Source: Candidatus Fibrimonadaceae bacterium (GTDB taxonomy: Bacteria; Fibrobacterota; Fibrobacteria; Fibrobacterales; Fibrobacteraceae). Taken from it: a DNA stretch of 64,000 bases. Below are positions 16,819-24,584 of the stretch, piece by piece. The notes beneath the pieces were generated by a model, which worked only from the letters and a program-made list of their open reading frames with translations, had not been told where the DNA came from and did not search any database. The stretch is from positions 16,375 through 80,374 of the forward strand of contig JAITFN010000067.1 of assembly GCA_031281345.1 (NCBI GenBank), read 5' to 3'. The translations under genes were made by a program, and so were the position numbers. Every line of letters begins with the position of its first letter. Positions within the stretch are counted from its first letter, which is position 1.

Positions 16819-17846
16819 TATACCGAAGAAGCCATAAGGACCTTGCAATTACGGTAATAATCCAAATTTTCCAAAATTCTAGCAGTACCTTTGCAAACGC
16901 ATAATGGAGCATCATCTATCACACTCACAGGAAGCCCTGTTTCGTGACGGAGCTTTGCATCCAAGCCCCTTAACAAGCTTGTACCACCAGCCATTATTAT
17001 GCCTTTGTCTAAAATATCGGCAGAGAGTTCTGGCGGAGTGCTTTCCAGTGCCTTTTTGGCAGCATCTACAATTTGGAAAACAGATTCGCTCAAAGCTTCT
17101 CTTATCTCTTCGCTCTTGATAACTATCGTACGTGGAATGCCGGCAGCCAAGTCTCTACCCTTAACTTCCATTTCAAGCTCTTTTTCAAGCGGGAATGCGG
17201 AACCGATTTTCTTTTTGACATCTTCTGCTGTGGACTCGCCAATCAAAAGCCCGTGGGTGCGCCGCAAATAGCTCACAATAGCGCTATCCATTTTGTCGCC
17301 GCCAACGCGTACAGAAGATTTGCAAACCAAGCCGCCTAATGAAATAACGGCAACTTCCGAAGTTCCACCGCCACAATCTATAACCATGTGTCCAGAGGGT
17401 TCTGCAACAGGGATGTTCATGCCTATAGCTGTAGCCATAGGCTCCGCCACCAAATGAACTTCTCTAGCTCCGGCCGCTCTGGTTGCATCTAAAACAGCTC
17501 TTTTTTCCACTTCTGTTATTCCAGAAGGAACGCCAACCACAACCCGAGGCTTAACCAAAAACAGCGGGTACCTTTGAACGCGGCTTATAAAATACTGAAG
17601 CAGAGCCTCAACTAAGTGGTAATCTGCAATAACGCCGTCTTTCATAGGGCGTACGGCAACAATTTCATCAGGAGTGCGTCCGAGCATTTTTTTTGCTTCG
17701 GCACCTATGTATGTAACCCTTTCGCTTTTTCTGTCCACAGCAACAACCGTAGGCTCATTGATAACTATACCCTTGCCAGACACGTGGACTAGGGTATTGG
17801 CAGTGCCTAAATCTATGCCTATGTCGCAGGAAAACAATCCGAACAT
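16818..17846 (-). CDS. mreB: Actin-like rod-shape protein MreB
   Basis: 342 residues of the bacterial actin family. Phosphate-1 loop DLGTANTLV at residues about 12-20, phosphate-2 loop DCGGGTSEVAV, adenosine motif GGTSLLRGLD near the C-terminus. Polymerises under the inner membrane to guide cell-wall growth. GAGGAAT precedes the ATG and TATATT lies 27 nt upstream, so mreB is the first gene of the mreBCD-mrdA-rodA operon. Confidence 0.98.
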   Translation of the reverse strand: MFGLFSCDIGIDLGTANTLVHVSGKGIVINEPTVVAVDRKSERVTYIGAEAKKMLGRTPDEIVAVRPMKDGVIADYHLVEALLQYFISRVQRYPLFLVKPRVVVGVPSGITEVEKRAVLDATRAAGAREVHLVAEPMATAIGMNIPVAEPSGHMVIDCGGGTSEVAVISLGGLVCKSSVRVGGDKMDSAIVSYLRRTHGLLIGESTAEDVKKKIGSAFPLEKELEMEVKGRDLAAGIPRTIVIKSEEIREALSESVFQIVDAAKKALESTPPELSADILDKGIIMAGGTSLLRGLDAKLRHETGLPVSVIDDAPLCVCKGTARILENLDYYRNCKVLMASSV

Positions 17847-17873
17847 ATAAATTCCTCTGTTAAATTGTGAGAT

Positions 17874-17879
17874 AATATA
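17874..17879 (-). promoter_or_regulatory. Predicted -10 box of the mreB operon
   Basis: TATATT in the context TTTTCTATATT, directly at the gene-proximal end of repeat A copy 2. The -35 region falls inside the repeat. The transcript would have a normal leader with a ribosome-binding site, unlike the leaderless group. Confidence 0.55.
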
Positions 17880-17885
17880 GAAAAT

Positions 17886-18046
17886 GCTGATTAACTCATA
17901 ATCTCAATTTTATCCAATCAGCATTTCCCCCCTTGAATGGAGATTTTTTAACAAAAATCACCATTCGTCCCCCCGTTTTTTCCGCTCGGAGAGCTAACGG
18001 GGGGGAACGCCACAGCGAGATTCAGATTTAATCAGTGGCTACTATA
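17886..18046 (-). repeat. Structured intergenic repeat A, copy 2
   Basis: About 160 bp, nearly the same as 9885-10103 but without the 61-bp nested segment. Imperfect terminal inverted repeats start CTGATTAA and end TTAATCAG; internal inverted repeats are GCTGATT/AATCAGC, a GGAGATTTTT/AAAAATC stem and a CCCCCCGTT/AACGGGGGG stem. It fills the gap between ptsI and mreB and borders the mreB promoter. The shared similarity extends a few bases past the ends (TGGCTACTATA). Confidence 0.8.
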
Positions 18047-18071
18047 GAAAAAACAGGAAAATAGTGAAAGC

Positions 18072-19895
18072 CTAACTGCCAATGCGCTGAATTTCGTCAT
18101 CTATCTTTATCAAGGCACGGTCACTGGTGGTGAAATCCTGAGCTGTGATAAAGCTGGAAATCCCTAGGCTTTTTATCTTTTGGGAATATTTTTTCTTCAA
18201 AAAATTATTTATGCTGCTAGCATCCGCAAAACCCAGAACTTCAGCGGAAATTGCCCTTGCTTCGTCGTAATTCACGGAGCGGATTATTTTTTTGCATTCC
18301 ATAATGCACCAAGAAGACATGGAAAGCTCATCCACCCCAAGCCCTACCAAAAGCAGGGTGCTCAATGGGTCAGATGCCATTTCGCCGCAAACGCTAACGG
18401 GTATGCCTTCTTTGTGGGCAGCCTCAACCACCAATTTTATGGACCTTAAAACTGCTGGATGGTGCGGTTCGTATAAAGAGGCTATTTTTCCATTAGACCT
18501 GTCCACAGCTAGGGTGAATTGAATTAAATCGTTTGTGCCAATGCTCAAAAAGTCCACTCTTTTGGCAATTTCCTCAATAATTATAACAGCAGAGGGTATC
18601 TCTATCATGGCACCCAGCTCTACTTTGGTTATCGAAAGCCCTTCTGCCCTTAGCTCTGCAGAGCATTCCTCATAAATTTCCTTGGCTTTTTCAAGTTCGC
18701 CTATGCTGGAAATCATAGGGAACATTATTTTTAAGTTGCCTCTACTGCCAGCTTCTATAAGAGCCTTCATCTGCGTTCTAAAAATATCCTTGCGGTCTAG
18801 GCAAAGCCTTATGGAACGCCAACCCATGAATGGATTGGATTCAACCTCTGCATTCACCAAAGCCAGCATTTTATCGCCGCCAGCATCCAGCGTTCTTATG
18901 GTAACGGGCAGAGGGTCTAACTGGTTGACAACCTTGCTGTAAGCCTCTGCCTGCTCTTTCCTCGTTGGTAGAGCATTTCGCCCAAAGTAAAGAAATTCGC
19001 TACGATAAAGCCCAACTCCCGAGGCTCCAAAAGATGTTATTTCGCTCGCTTCTTCGTATCTCTCTATGTTTGCGTTTAATCTTATATACTTTCCATCCAT
19101 TGTTATGGGTTCCAAGTCCCTCATGGTGAAAAGCTCTAATTTTTGGTTTTGAAAAACCTCTATTTGCTTTTTGTATTTGTTTATATCATTTTCATCGGGG
19201 TTGACTATAACTATTCCGTTGGTGCCGTCTAGTATAAGCAAGTCGTTTGATTTAATTGATTCAGATAAACTTCCAAGACCCATCACCGCTGGTATTTGCA
19301 TTGAGCGGGCAAGTATAGAAACGTGGCTTGTTACACTGCCAGAATCTATGGCAAGTCCTAAAATCTTGCCCTTGTCGAAGTTCATAAGCATATTTGGGCC
19401 TATGGAAAACCCTGTGAGCACGGCTCCGCCTTCTTCAATTTCTTCTTGCAAAGCGAAATCGCTTTCGCTGCTGTTGAGGCATAGCAGCGTGCGGTTGTAA
19501 ATATCTTTTAAATCTTGAGCGCGCTCTTTTAATATACCATCGCTGTTTTCAAAATTCTCTATTAAACTTTGCATTTTAAGATGAAAGGCATAACCAGCGT
19601 TCCATCTCTCGTCTCTTATCAAGGAAATAACGCCGTCTATCAAGAGTGGGTCTTGCAAAATCATAAGGTGCGAATCGAAAATTTCTGAGTCTTTTTTGCT
19701 AACCGCTTGAAGCGTTATGTCGCGCAGGTTTGAAATTTCTTTTTTGACCTGCATAATCCCTTTGCGGAAAAAATCAATTTGGCTTGCCGTTCCTTCTCTT
19801 GAAATTTTATATTGCGAAACAACAACTTTTTGGCGAACAATCAATTTTGTTTTTGCGATTACGTATCCAGGCGAGGCAGCCTGCCCGATGAACAT
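18072..19895 (-). CDS. ptsI: PTS enzyme I (phosphoenolpyruvate-protein phosphotransferase)
   Basis: About 607 residues. Transfers phosphate from PEP to HPr. The swivelling domain holds the active histidine in GSVTSHVSILAR; with the start at 19895 (MFIGQAASPG) it is His191, close to His189 of the E. coli enzyme, which is why I prefer this start over the ATG at 19928 that overlaps ptsH. The PEP-binding barrel shows GVGLYRSEF, the GTNDLIQF motif and the catalytic Cys region SVCGEMASDP. No sugar-specific EII gene is in the window. Confidence 0.95.
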   Translation of the reverse strand: MFIGQAASPGYVIAKTKLIVRQKVVVSQYKISREGTASQIDFFRKGIMQVKKEISNLRDITLQAVSKKDSEIFDSHLMILQDPLLIDGVISLIRDERWNAGYAFHLKMQSLIENFENSDGILKERAQDLKDIYNRTLLCLNSSESDFALQEEIEEGGAVLTGFSIGPNMLMNFDKGKILGLAIDSGSVTSHVSILARSMQIPAVMGLGSLSESIKSNDLLILDGTNGIVIVNPDENDINKYKKQIEVFQNQKLELFTMRDLEPITMDGKYIRLNANIERYEEASEITSFGASGVGLYRSEFLYFGRNALPTRKEQAEAYSKVVNQLDPLPVTIRTLDAGGDKMLALVNAEVESNPFMGWRSIRLCLDRKDIFRTQMKALIEAGSRGNLKIMFPMISSIGELEKAKEIYEECSAELRAEGLSITKVELGAMIEIPSAVIIIEEIAKRVDFLSIGTNDLIQFTLAVDRSNGKIASLYEPHHPAVLRSIKLVVEAAHKEGIPVSVCGEMASDPLSTLLLVGLGVDELSMSSWCIMECKKIIRSVNYDEARAISAEVLGFADASSINNFLKKKYSQKIKSLGISSFITAQDFTTSDRALIKIDDEIQRIGS

Positions 19896-19917
19896 TTTTC
19901 TTTGATTTGTTTCTTGT

Positions 19918-20190
19918 TTAGGTGGCATCTTCGTAGAATTTATTATTGAACAACTCTGTTAAGTCGTCCGCGGTTTTTTGCTCATCGGGGCCATTTATTA
20001 TAAACTCAACTTCTGCGCCTGGTTCAATGGCAAGCATCATTAAGTTCAAAATAGATTTTGCATTTACCTTTTGACCGGAATACAAAAGATCTACCGAGCT
20101 TTGCGCAGAGCTTGCTATATTGACTATGTGTCCGGCAGGCCGGGCATGAATTCCAAGCGTGTTTTGTACTATTAGTTTGTGGTGTATCAT
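19918..20190 (-). CDS. ptsH: Phosphocarrier protein HPr
   Basis: 90 residues. GIHARPAG carries the phosphorylated His15, and the AKSILNLMML segment carries Ser46, the residue modified by HPr kinase (its gene is at 60902). Both residues present means it can take part in PEP-driven transfer and in HprK regulation. Lies between an mlaD gene and ptsI in one minus-strand unit. Cytoplasmic. Confidence 0.97.
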   Translation of the reverse strand: MIHHKLIVQNTLGIHARPAGHIVNIASSAQSSVDLLYSGQKVNAKSILNLMMLAIEPGAEVEFIINGPDEQKTADDLTELFNNKFYEDAT

Positions 20191-20201
20191 AGAGTTTGTC
20201 C

Positions 20202-21110
20202 TTAGAAGAAGCTTATGTTGATATCCAGACCGTCTTTTATTATAAGGCGAAATAGACTATCTGCCGAGTGTACAGTTGTAGATAAATCATCGTGCAGTTT
20301 GCGGTCGTTGAGCAATATGCCAAGCGTGTTGTTTTTGGATTCTAACTTGCCAGTTAAAGCCAAAACCCTTTGCACCGCAGTGTCTGCTTCGTATAATAAA
20401 ATGTTTGTGTTGCCTAGCAGACCGTTTGCATCTGCTACGAGTTTTTTTAACGGCTCTTTGTTTTCGTCTAAAATATCGTTTACCTTTCTTGTTGCTCCAG
20501 ATAGCCCCGCTAAACTACCTTGCAACGCAGGCTCTGCTCTTTGAACTAGGTTGTTTGCCTGGTCTTCAAGGTCTTCGGCTTTTTCCAAAATGCGCCTAAA
20601 TCTATCTCTAAAATCTTGGGTGGCTAAGGTGGAATCCAGAATTGTGTGCGCAACATTCATTATTATCCTTGCGCTATCCAAAACTTCACCAGCCATTCCC
20701 ATAACCTCTGCTATACCAGCATCAAAAGACCCTTTTATAGTATCGCCTGCAGAAAAATACTTTGCGGAATCACCGAGCAGCATTCCAATTTGCCGCTCTC
20801 CCAAAAGCCCTATATTCTGTACCCTTATATCCGAATCTACTGGAATTTTAATATCGCTTCTAACGGAAACCTTCACCAAAACGCCATTTTTGTGCAAAGC
20901 TATGTTGTTTACCTTGCCGAGCTTTACCCCGTTTATTTTAACGGGATCATCTTGGGCAAGAGTGCTAACTTGGTTAAATCGCAGATGGTAGGTTAAAAAA
21001 GTTTCACGCGGGTCTTTGTCGTTTAAAAAGAATATGCCAAAAATAAGGATTGCAACAGCTACAACTATTACAAGGCCCACAATCAAGTAAAGAGTGTGGT
21101 CCTTTTTCAC
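20202..21110 (-). CDS. MlaD/Mce-domain protein
   Basis: 302 residues: one N-terminal membrane helix (about 6-30) followed by an MCE domain (about 38-115, containing VKINGVKLGKV and GLLGERQIGMLLG) and a long helical tail. MCE proteins form hexameric rings or tubes that move lipids between inner and outer membranes. Translation begins at GTG. The MCE core and the C-terminal LIIKDGLDIN motif are shared with the paralogue at 61875. No MlaE permease or MlaF ATPase gene is adjacent; it is linked instead to ptsH-ptsI. Confidence 0.9.
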   Translation of the reverse strand: MKKDHTLYLIVGLVIVVAVAILIFGIFFLNDKDPRETFLTYHLRFNQVSTLAQDDPVKINGVKLGKVNNIALHKNGVLVKVSVRSDIKIPVDSDIRVQNIGLLGERQIGMLLGDSAKYFSAGDTIKGSFDAGIAEVMGMAGEVLDSARIIMNVAHTILDSTLATQDFRDRFRRILEKAEDLEDQANNLVQRAEPALQGSLAGLSGATRKVNDILDENKEPLKKLVADANGLLGNTNILLYEADTAVQRVLALTGKLESKNNTLGILLNDRKLHDDLSTTVHSADSLFRLIIKDGLDINISFF

Positions 21111-21151
21111 AGAATAAACCTCAGGGAACGCATATAGTTAGGATAATTTAG

Positions 21152-21299
21152 AAAAAATTTCCGTGCCTGTCCAAAAGCTTTGCCAAGAAAACAGGCATTG
21201 TTAGGAAATTTTTAATGTCCGCAGGACAGCCCGTAGGGCGAACCCTGCCCACGAAGTGAAAATGGCAGGGTGAGTAAAAAAATGGCAGGGTGAGTAAAA
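21152..21299 (-). repeat. Promoter-proximal hairpin repeat B, copy 1 (expanded)
   Basis: Two strong hairpins: TGCCTGT...ACAGGCA, and ACCCTGCC...GGCAGGGT enclosing CAC-GAA-GTG. This copy carries an extra middle segment with two mini-palindromes (GTCCGCAGGAC and GCCCGTAGGGC) and a duplicated AATGGCAGGGTGAGTAAAA end. Read toward mlaD, the element ends in a TTTTTTCTAAATT box. Copies at 27418-27509 and 29309-29388. It accounts for most of the gap between the epimerase and mlaD genes. Confidence 0.8.
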
Positions 21300-21301
21300 T
21301 T

Positions 21302-22192
21302 CTAAACCCCGAAATTCCACCTTAAATGGTCATATATAAAATCATTCCCATTGAATTTCAATCCAAAAAATTTCTCTATTTTTTCCAAAGAGAATAAAAG
21401 TGGGTCGCTGCCCCAGCCTTTGTTTTCTTCTTCAATGGTGGCTTTTGTGCCTGGACGCATTTTAATGGCTTGCTCGGCTATGCTTTTCCAGCTTATCCAT
21501 TCCGTGCCAAGACCAAAAAAAATTTCTTCATTTAAATCGCTTTTGAGAACTGAGGAATATAGCATTGCAAGCTGTGAGGCGTGGATAAATTGGGTTCCAT
21601 CGTTTTTGGTTAAGTGAACAACTCCGTTTTCTTTTACCGCTTGCGTTATGTTGAAAAATCTGCGGTCGGGTTGGGTTACTCCGTCTGGGAAAGCCAATTG
21701 CCCAAATGTGTAGCCTGGGCGAATTATATTTCGCTTCATTTTTGAATTTGCCCCAAGAACATAAGCTTCGCCTGCTGCTTTTGTTGCGCCGTATAAATCC
21801 ACCGGCTTGCAAACCATTTCTTCATTTGAATTGTGGCGAATTTTGCCAAGTGCTGCCGTGCTTGAAGTGTAAATGAATTTTTCGCAGCCGGCATTTGCGG
21901 CAAACTCCAAAAGCTGAACGGTTGCTGTGGTATCTTTTGCGAGCATTTCAAGAGGAGTTTCACCCCAGCCAAGTGCAATGTGAACGCAGGCGTCGCAGCC
22001 ATCCAAGCCTTTTTTTATAGCCTCTGAGTCCAGCAAGCCCGCGTGAATCATTTTAACATTTTCGTGTTTTGCAAGGCTTGGGATTTTATCTGGATTTCTC
22101 GCCAAAATTTTTAATGAGTGCCCTTGTTCCAAAAATTCTTTTGCAACAAAATGCCCTATAAAACCTGTGCCACCTGTCAAAAAAATTTTCAT
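21302..22192 (-). CDS. NAD-dependent epimerase/dehydratase (extended SDR)
   Basis: 296 residues with a Rossmann GGTGFIGHFVA nucleotide motif at the start, an STAALG catalytic Ser/Thr region and a YGATKAAGE (YxxxK) active site. Extended short-chain dehydrogenase fold acting on an NAD(P)-bound substrate; typical relatives are sugar-nucleotide epimerases, dihydroflavonol-type reductases or sterol-type dehydrogenases. The substrate cannot be told. Located just upstream (minus strand) of repeat B and 1 nt after cutA. Confidence 0.85.
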   Translation of the reverse strand: MKIFLTGGTGFIGHFVAKEFLEQGHSLKILARNPDKIPSLAKHENVKMIHAGLLDSEAIKKGLDGCDACVHIALGWGETPLEMLAKDTTATVQLLEFAANAGCEKFIYTSSTAALGKIRHNSNEEMVCKPVDLYGATKAAGEAYVLGANSKMKRNIIRPGYTFGQLAFPDGVTQPDRRFFNITQAVKENGVVHLTKNDGTQFIHASQLAMLYSSVLKSDLNEEIFFGLGTEWISWKSIAEQAIKMRPGTKATIEEENKGWGSDPLLFSLEKIEKFFGLKFNGNDFIYDHLRWNFGV

Positions 22193-22193
22193 T

Positions 22194-22520
22194 TCAAGTC
22201 CCTTTGTTTATTATGCAGTTTTCCATCCATTCAAAGTAAGGAGCATAAGCTCCAACTCCCTTGAAAAACAAAATTTCTGGAAGCTCGTAAGGGTGCCTTT
22301 CCAAAATGGCTTTTTCCAAAGCCTCGTGGTGATAGGTTGGCGCTTTGCAAATTAGCAACACCTCGTTTTCTTCTTCTATTTTGCCTTTCCATCTGTAAAT
22401 GGAATTTATCGGCATAATCTGAACGCAGGCAGCAAAGCGGCTTTCTACTAGTTCCTTTGCCATTTTCTTTGCGCTTTCCATATTCGGCATTGTTGTTGTG
22501 CACATCATCGGGTGAGACAT
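22194..22520 (-). CDS. cutA: Divalent-cation tolerance protein CutA
   Basis: About 108 residues of the trimeric CutA1 family: CTTTMPNMESAKKMAKELVESRFAACVQ-type start, SIYRWKGKIEE and PYELPEILFF. Implicated in copper tolerance but the biochemical role is unsettled. The start at 22520 has AAGGAG at a good spacing; the longer frame upstream lacks one. It lies 19 nt after the PIN toxin gene. Confidence 0.93.
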   Translation of the reverse strand: MSHPMMCTTTMPNMESAKKMAKELVESRFAACVQIMPINSIYRWKGKIEEENEVLLICKAPTYHHEALEKAILERHPYELPEILFFKGVGAYAPYFEWMENCIINKGT

Positions 22521-22539
22521 ATTTTTCTCCTTACTATGT

Positions 22540-22923
22540 TTACCAAACACACGCTACAGGGTATAAATGAATATTTTCATCACGAGTTATCAATTTCATA
22601 TTTTCAGAAATCGCAGTTGCTGTTAAAATTCTATCAAATGGGTCTTTGTGAAAATTTTCCAACTGTTCCAATTTGAAGATATAATTTTGATTTATATTCA
22701 ACAATTTGAAACCATTTTTATAAATCAAATCCAAAAAACCTTTAGCCTTTCCGTCAAATTTTAGTTTATTCAAACTAACTTTTATAGATAATTCCCAAAC
22801 AGAAACAATGCTTGCATATTTTTGATTATTTGTATCTAGAATAATCTGTCTAGCATTTTCAGATAAATCTAAATCTCCATTGAAAAACCAGATAAGAGTA
22901 TGGGTGTCCAATAAATATTTCAT
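22540..22923 (-). CDS. PIN-domain toxin (VapC-like), module 1
   Basis: 127 residues, a PIN ribonuclease. Four acidic active-site residues are in place: Asp6 (LLDTHT), Glu44 (VWELSIK), Asp94/Asp97 (KDPFDR) and Asp115 (TRDE). Expected to cut RNA when free of its antitoxin. The ATG overlaps the antitoxin stop (TAATG). Same length and same residue positions as the toxin at 27804, so the two are paralogues. Ends YPVACVW. Confidence 0.88.
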   Translation of the reverse strand: MKYLLDTHTLIWFFNGDLDLSENARQIILDTNNQKYASIVSVWELSIKVSLNKLKFDGKAKGFLDLIYKNGFKLLNINQNYIFKLEQLENFHKDPFDRILTATAISENMKLITRDENIHLYPVACVW

Positions 22924-23123
22924 TACATATATTCCTTAAAGCAATCCAGAGGAGCATCGAAATCGCTTGCCATTTGGAATTGTCCTTTTGCACAACCGAA
23001 TATAGGTTTAAGCTCCTGTTCTTCTATGGGAAAAAGCAATATTTCAATGGTTGAACCAATATAATCCCTAGGTACAGACAAGGTTATTTGCTCTTTTTCG
23101 GCTTTACATATTGTTCTAACCAT
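22923..23123 (-). CDS. Antitoxin of PIN module 1
   Basis: 66 residues. The N-terminal part (about 1-35) is a beta-strand-rich segment with no helix-turn-helix, whereas the C-terminal tail (FGCAKGQFQMASDFDAPLDCF...) closely resembles the tail of the antitoxin at 27579. Such tails usually wrap the toxin. GGAG (23129-23132) and TACATT (23150-23155) precede it. Autoregulation by the pair is likely by analogy with other vapBC modules. Confidence 0.75.
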   Translation of the reverse strand: MVRTICKAEKEQITLSVPRDYIGSTIEILLFPIEEQELKPIFGCAKGQFQMASDFDAPLDCFKEYM

Positions 23124-23194
23124 AAAAACTCCAAAAACTTCTTATTAAGAATGTAGAAAATGTTGTCTGGTATTAACTTACTATATTTATATAC

Positions 23195-24574
23195 ATGGAT
23201 AATAATAATGATGCAAGCAATTCAAATATAGGACGGCGCGACTTTATTAAATTGGTGGGTGCTGGTGCTGCACTTGCTGCTTTAAGCGGTTGCGGTTCAA
23301 AGGATGGTTCTGCAAAGCAGGGAAAGGAGCCTACCGGAGAAATGACCTACAGAGTTGACCCCAAAAATGGAAACCACGTTTCTCTTTTAGGTTATGGTTG
23401 CATGAGATATCCGCGTATGCCCAAATCGCAAGACTTAGCCACAGAAAACAACCTTGACCAAGAAGCTATCAACAGATCCATAGACTACGCCATTGAACAC
23501 GGAGTGAATTATTTTGACACATCTCCGCTTTACTGCAAAGGTTTTTCCGAAAAAGCCACCGGCATCGCACTGAGCCGCCACCCACGCAATAAATATTTCA
23601 TAGCTACCAAAATGTCTAACCGCAACCAGCACAGCAGCCGCGAAGCATCGCTTGCTATGTATAAACGCTCATTTGAAGATTTAAAAACAGATTATATTGA
23701 TTATTACCTCGTTCACAATGTTGGCACATTTGAAGCACTGAAAGAACGCTATATAGATAACGGCATTATGGACTTTTTGCTACAAGAGCGTGAGTCTGGG
23801 CGAATACGCAGCCTTGGGTGGTCTTTTCACGGAGACGGCGAGTTTTTTGATTATATGGCGCTTAAATACCCTTGGGATTTTGTGATGATTCAGCTCAATT
23901 ATTTTGACTGGGACATGACCGCCGATTCAAAACGCACCAATGTAAGCGCCAAACACCAATACGACCTGCTCACAGAACACAACATTCCCATTGTGATAAT
24001 GGAACCTCTTTTGGGTGGTCGCTTGGCAAAGCCGCATTACAAAGCACGTGCCGCTATGACTCAATTAAATCCAGAAGCAAGTGCTGCTTCTTGGGCGTTT
24101 CGCTTTGCGGGAAGTTTCCCAAACGTGATTACGGTGCTCAGCGGAATGACCTTTATGGAACACTTGCAAGATAATTTGAGTACTTATTCTCCGCTTGTGC
24201 CATTAAATGAAAGCGAAAGGGATATGCTGTTAAAAGTTTCGCAAGTTATGCTTGAATACAGAAACATAAACTGCACGCAGTGCCAGTATTGCATGCCCTG
24301 CCCCTATGGTCTTGACATTCCCGAAATAATCGCGCACTACAACCGCTGCCTCAACGAAGGCAATTTCCCAGACGACAAGCAAAGCGAAGATTACAAAAGA
24401 GCGCGCCGCGCCTTCCTCGTTGGATTAGACCGCAAAATTGATTCTGTGCGCCAAGCAAGTAGATGCACGAATTGCAAAAAATGCGTTCCCAACTGCCCGC
24501 AGAATATAAAAATTCCTGAAGAGATGCAGCGTATAGATAGATTTGTGGAAAACTTGAAAATGGACATTGTTTAG
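23195..24574 (+). CDS. Tat-exported aldo/keto reductase with two iron-sulfur clusters
   Basis: 459 residues. A twin-arginine signal (GRRDFIKLVGAGAALAALSGC) with a lipobox Cys near 33 predicts export and membrane anchoring. The body is an aldo/keto reductase barrel (GYGCMRYP, FDTSPLYCKGFSE, DYYLVHN). The C-terminus carries two 4Fe-4S motifs: CTQCQYCMPCPYG and CTNCKKCVPNCPQ. It is directly followed by a membrane polyferredoxin, so electrons may pass between the two; the substrate is not known. The gene starts downstream of a divergent antitoxin promoter. Confidence 0.85.
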   Translation: MDNNNDASNSNIGRRDFIKLVGAGAALAALSGCGSKDGSAKQGKEPTGEMTYRVDPKNGNHVSLLGYGCMRYPRMPKSQDLATENNLDQEAINRSIDYAIEHGVNYFDTSPLYCKGFSEKATGIALSRHPRNKYFIATKMSNRNQHSSREASLAMYKRSFEDLKTDYIDYYLVHNVGTFEALKERYIDNGIMDFLLQERESGRIRSLGWSFHGDGEFFDYMALKYPWDFVMIQLNYFDWDMTADSKRTNVSAKHQYDLLTEHNIPIVIMEPLLGGRLAKPHYKARAAMTQLNPEASAASWAFRFAGSFPNVITVLSGMTFMEHLQDNLSTYSPLVPLNESERDMLLKVSQVMLEYRNINCTQCQYCMPCPYGLDIPEIIAHYNRCLNEGNFPDDKQSEDYKRARRAFLVGLDRKIDSVRQASRCTNCKKCVPNCPQNIKIPEEMQRIDRFVENLKMDIV

Positions 24575-24584
24575 GGGAATACTT

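Noticed and set aside
21262..21299. Two tandem copies of an AATGGCAGGGTGAGTAAAA unit
   Set aside because: Only two units with no spacers; it is a partial duplication of the end of repeat B and not a CRISPR array.
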